A stretch of 22,733 bases of DNA, taken from the NCBI RefSeq assembly GCF_901873365.1, contig NZ_CABFLM010000064.1, forward strand, positions 1 to 22,733. Direction: 5' to 3'. Of the stretch, positions 21,934 through 22,733 are shown one piece after another. The notes below the pieces were generated by a model. The model worked only from the letters and a program-made list of their open reading frames with translations, searched no databases and was not told where the DNA came from. Within the stretch, counting starts at the first letter, position 1; each line of letters begins with the position of its first letter. The DNA comes from an uncultured Aggregatibacter sp. (GTDB lineage: Bacteria; Pseudomonadota; Gammaproteobacteria; Enterobacterales; Pasteurellaceae). Both the position numbers and the translations under genes were made by a program.

Positions 21934-22704
21934 ATGTTCAAATTTGCTAAAACATTAACACTCGTCTCTATCGTCGGTATTTTAACAGCTTGTGCAGATT
22001 CTGCCTCAATTAACCAACAAGCGGCGATGGGCTATCGTGATATGATTAACGAAGCCAAATCCCAAAATCAAATTGACAGCAACTCCAAAACAGCGAAACG
22101 CGTACACAAAATTTTCAACAAAATGGTGCCGTATGCAAATCGCGAAAACCAAACCGGACAAGCCTTTGACTGGCAAATTGAAGTAATTAAATCGAAAGAA
22201 CTTAATGCTTGGGCAATGCCGGGTGGTAAAATGGCGTTTTATACCGGCTTAGTGGAAACTTTAAACCTCACAGATGATGAAATTGCGACTGTGATGGGGC
22301 ATGAAATGGCGCACGCCTTAAAAGAACATGGTAAAAAGAAAACTAACCTTAGCCAATTTACCAATGTGATTGCCAACGTTGCCCAAACGGCATTAGCAAC
22401 ACAAATCGGTTCTGACAGTAGCTCCATTGTTGTAGGCTTAGCAAAAGACTGGGGCTTGGATAAACCTTATTCTCGCAGTGCCGAAACCGAAGCGGATGAA
22501 GTGGGGTTATTCTTAATGGCGAAATCCGGCTATAACCCGGAAGCCGCGCCGGGTTTATGGGATAAAATGCAAAAAGCCTCAACAGGCTCACAAGGCATTT
22601 TAGACAAATTAAGTTCAACACACCCAAGTGATAAAGATCGCCAAGCAAACTTATTACGTCTAATGCCGCAAGCCTTGGCACTGTATAAACAAAATAAAGG
22701 GTAA
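21934..22704 (+). CDS. M48-family metalloprotease lipoprotein (LoiP/YggG-like)
   Basis: The 256-residue precursor begins with a lipoprotein signal peptide: lysines at 3 and 6, a hydrophobic core, and a lipobox LTAC with Cys20 as the modified residue. The residue after Cys20 is Ala, not Asp, so sorting to the outer membrane is expected. The zinc site is HEMAH (123-127) with Glu184 in SRSAETEAD as the third ligand. The layout and length match periplasmic-facing M48 proteases such as E. coli LoiP (252 residues), though sequence identity by eye is modest. GAGGG lies about 8 bases before the ATG. The likely role is envelope protein quality control. The substrate is unknown, and BepA is a less likely relative because the TPR domain is absent. 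Confidence 0.88.
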   Translation: MFKFAKTLTLVSIVGILTACADSASINQQAAMGYRDMINEAKSQNQIDSNSKTAKRVHKIFNKMVPYANRENQTGQAFDWQIEVIKSKELNAWAMPGGKMAFYTGLVETLNLTDDEIATVMGHEMAHALKEHGKKKTNLSQFTNVIANVAQTALATQIGSDSSSIVVGLAKDWGLDKPYSRSAETEADEVGLFLMAKSGYNPEAAPGLWDKMQKASTGSQGILDKLSSTHPSDKDRQANLLRLMPQALALYKQNKG

Positions 22705-22733
22705 TCGACATAGTATCTCTATGAAAGCTTATT

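Overview
The window looks like ordinary chromosomal core sequence from a member of the Pasteurellaceae. The 9-base DNA uptake signal sequence AAGTGCGGT (USS), in the Haemophilus influenzae-type form, occurs 24 times exactly on either strand. Base composition is moderate, and many products read as close relatives of H. influenzae and E. coli proteins. The USS type, gene content and GC-rich dispersed palindromes suggest Aggregatibacter or a close relative; the genus is an inference. No phage genes, transposase, CRISPR array, rRNA or tRNA were seen.

Layout. 1-809 (-): menA, cut by the window edge, divergent from trmO (tRNA t6A37 methylation). 1728-4824: a copper-efflux module, with cueR facing copZ and copA across a textbook MerR-family promoter; the copZ-copA gap is filled with GC-rich palindromic repeats. 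4913-6651: pepB and ndk, ending in a strong terminator that faces grxA (-). 7196-8649: rimK overlapping ycfP, then a terminator. 8746-11521 (-): the cell-shape cluster mreB-mreC-mreD, with a structured 158-bp gap between mreB and the upstream end of mreC. 11747-13531 (+): an ABC-membrane_2/SbmA-like half transporter divergent from mreB.

13788-19147: the leucine operon. It has a consensus promoter, a short leader peptide with clustered Leu codons, an attenuator hairpin, and then leuA, leuB, leuC and leuD. Two internal gaps carry repeats: a 114-bp mobile-element-like palindrome between leuA and leuB, and an inverted pair of the same GC-rich palindrome found in the copper operon, plus an inverted USS pair, between leuB and leuC. 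19184-21182 (-): mtr, a tryptophan/tyrosine-family permease under a promoter that overlaps a good TrpR operator candidate, followed one base later by a small-molecule-type methyltransferase. 21337-22704 (+): ppa and an outer-membrane-type M48 metalloprotease lipoprotein.

Biology. The genes cover menaquinone synthesis, tRNA modification, copper homeostasis, peptide and nucleotide turnover, redox, ribosomal protein S6 modification, cell shape, leucine synthesis, aromatic amino acid uptake and pyrophosphate removal. I do not see a new defence or mobile system. The most rewarding material is regulatory and structural: the leu attenuator, the TrpR-type site at mtr, the CueR operator, and three classes of palindromic repeats (USS pairs, REP-like units, the 114-bp palindrome) in operon gaps. 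Several gene starts were moved from the longest open frame to a later ATG with a ribosome binding site (mreC, leuB, leuC, mtr, the methyltransferase).
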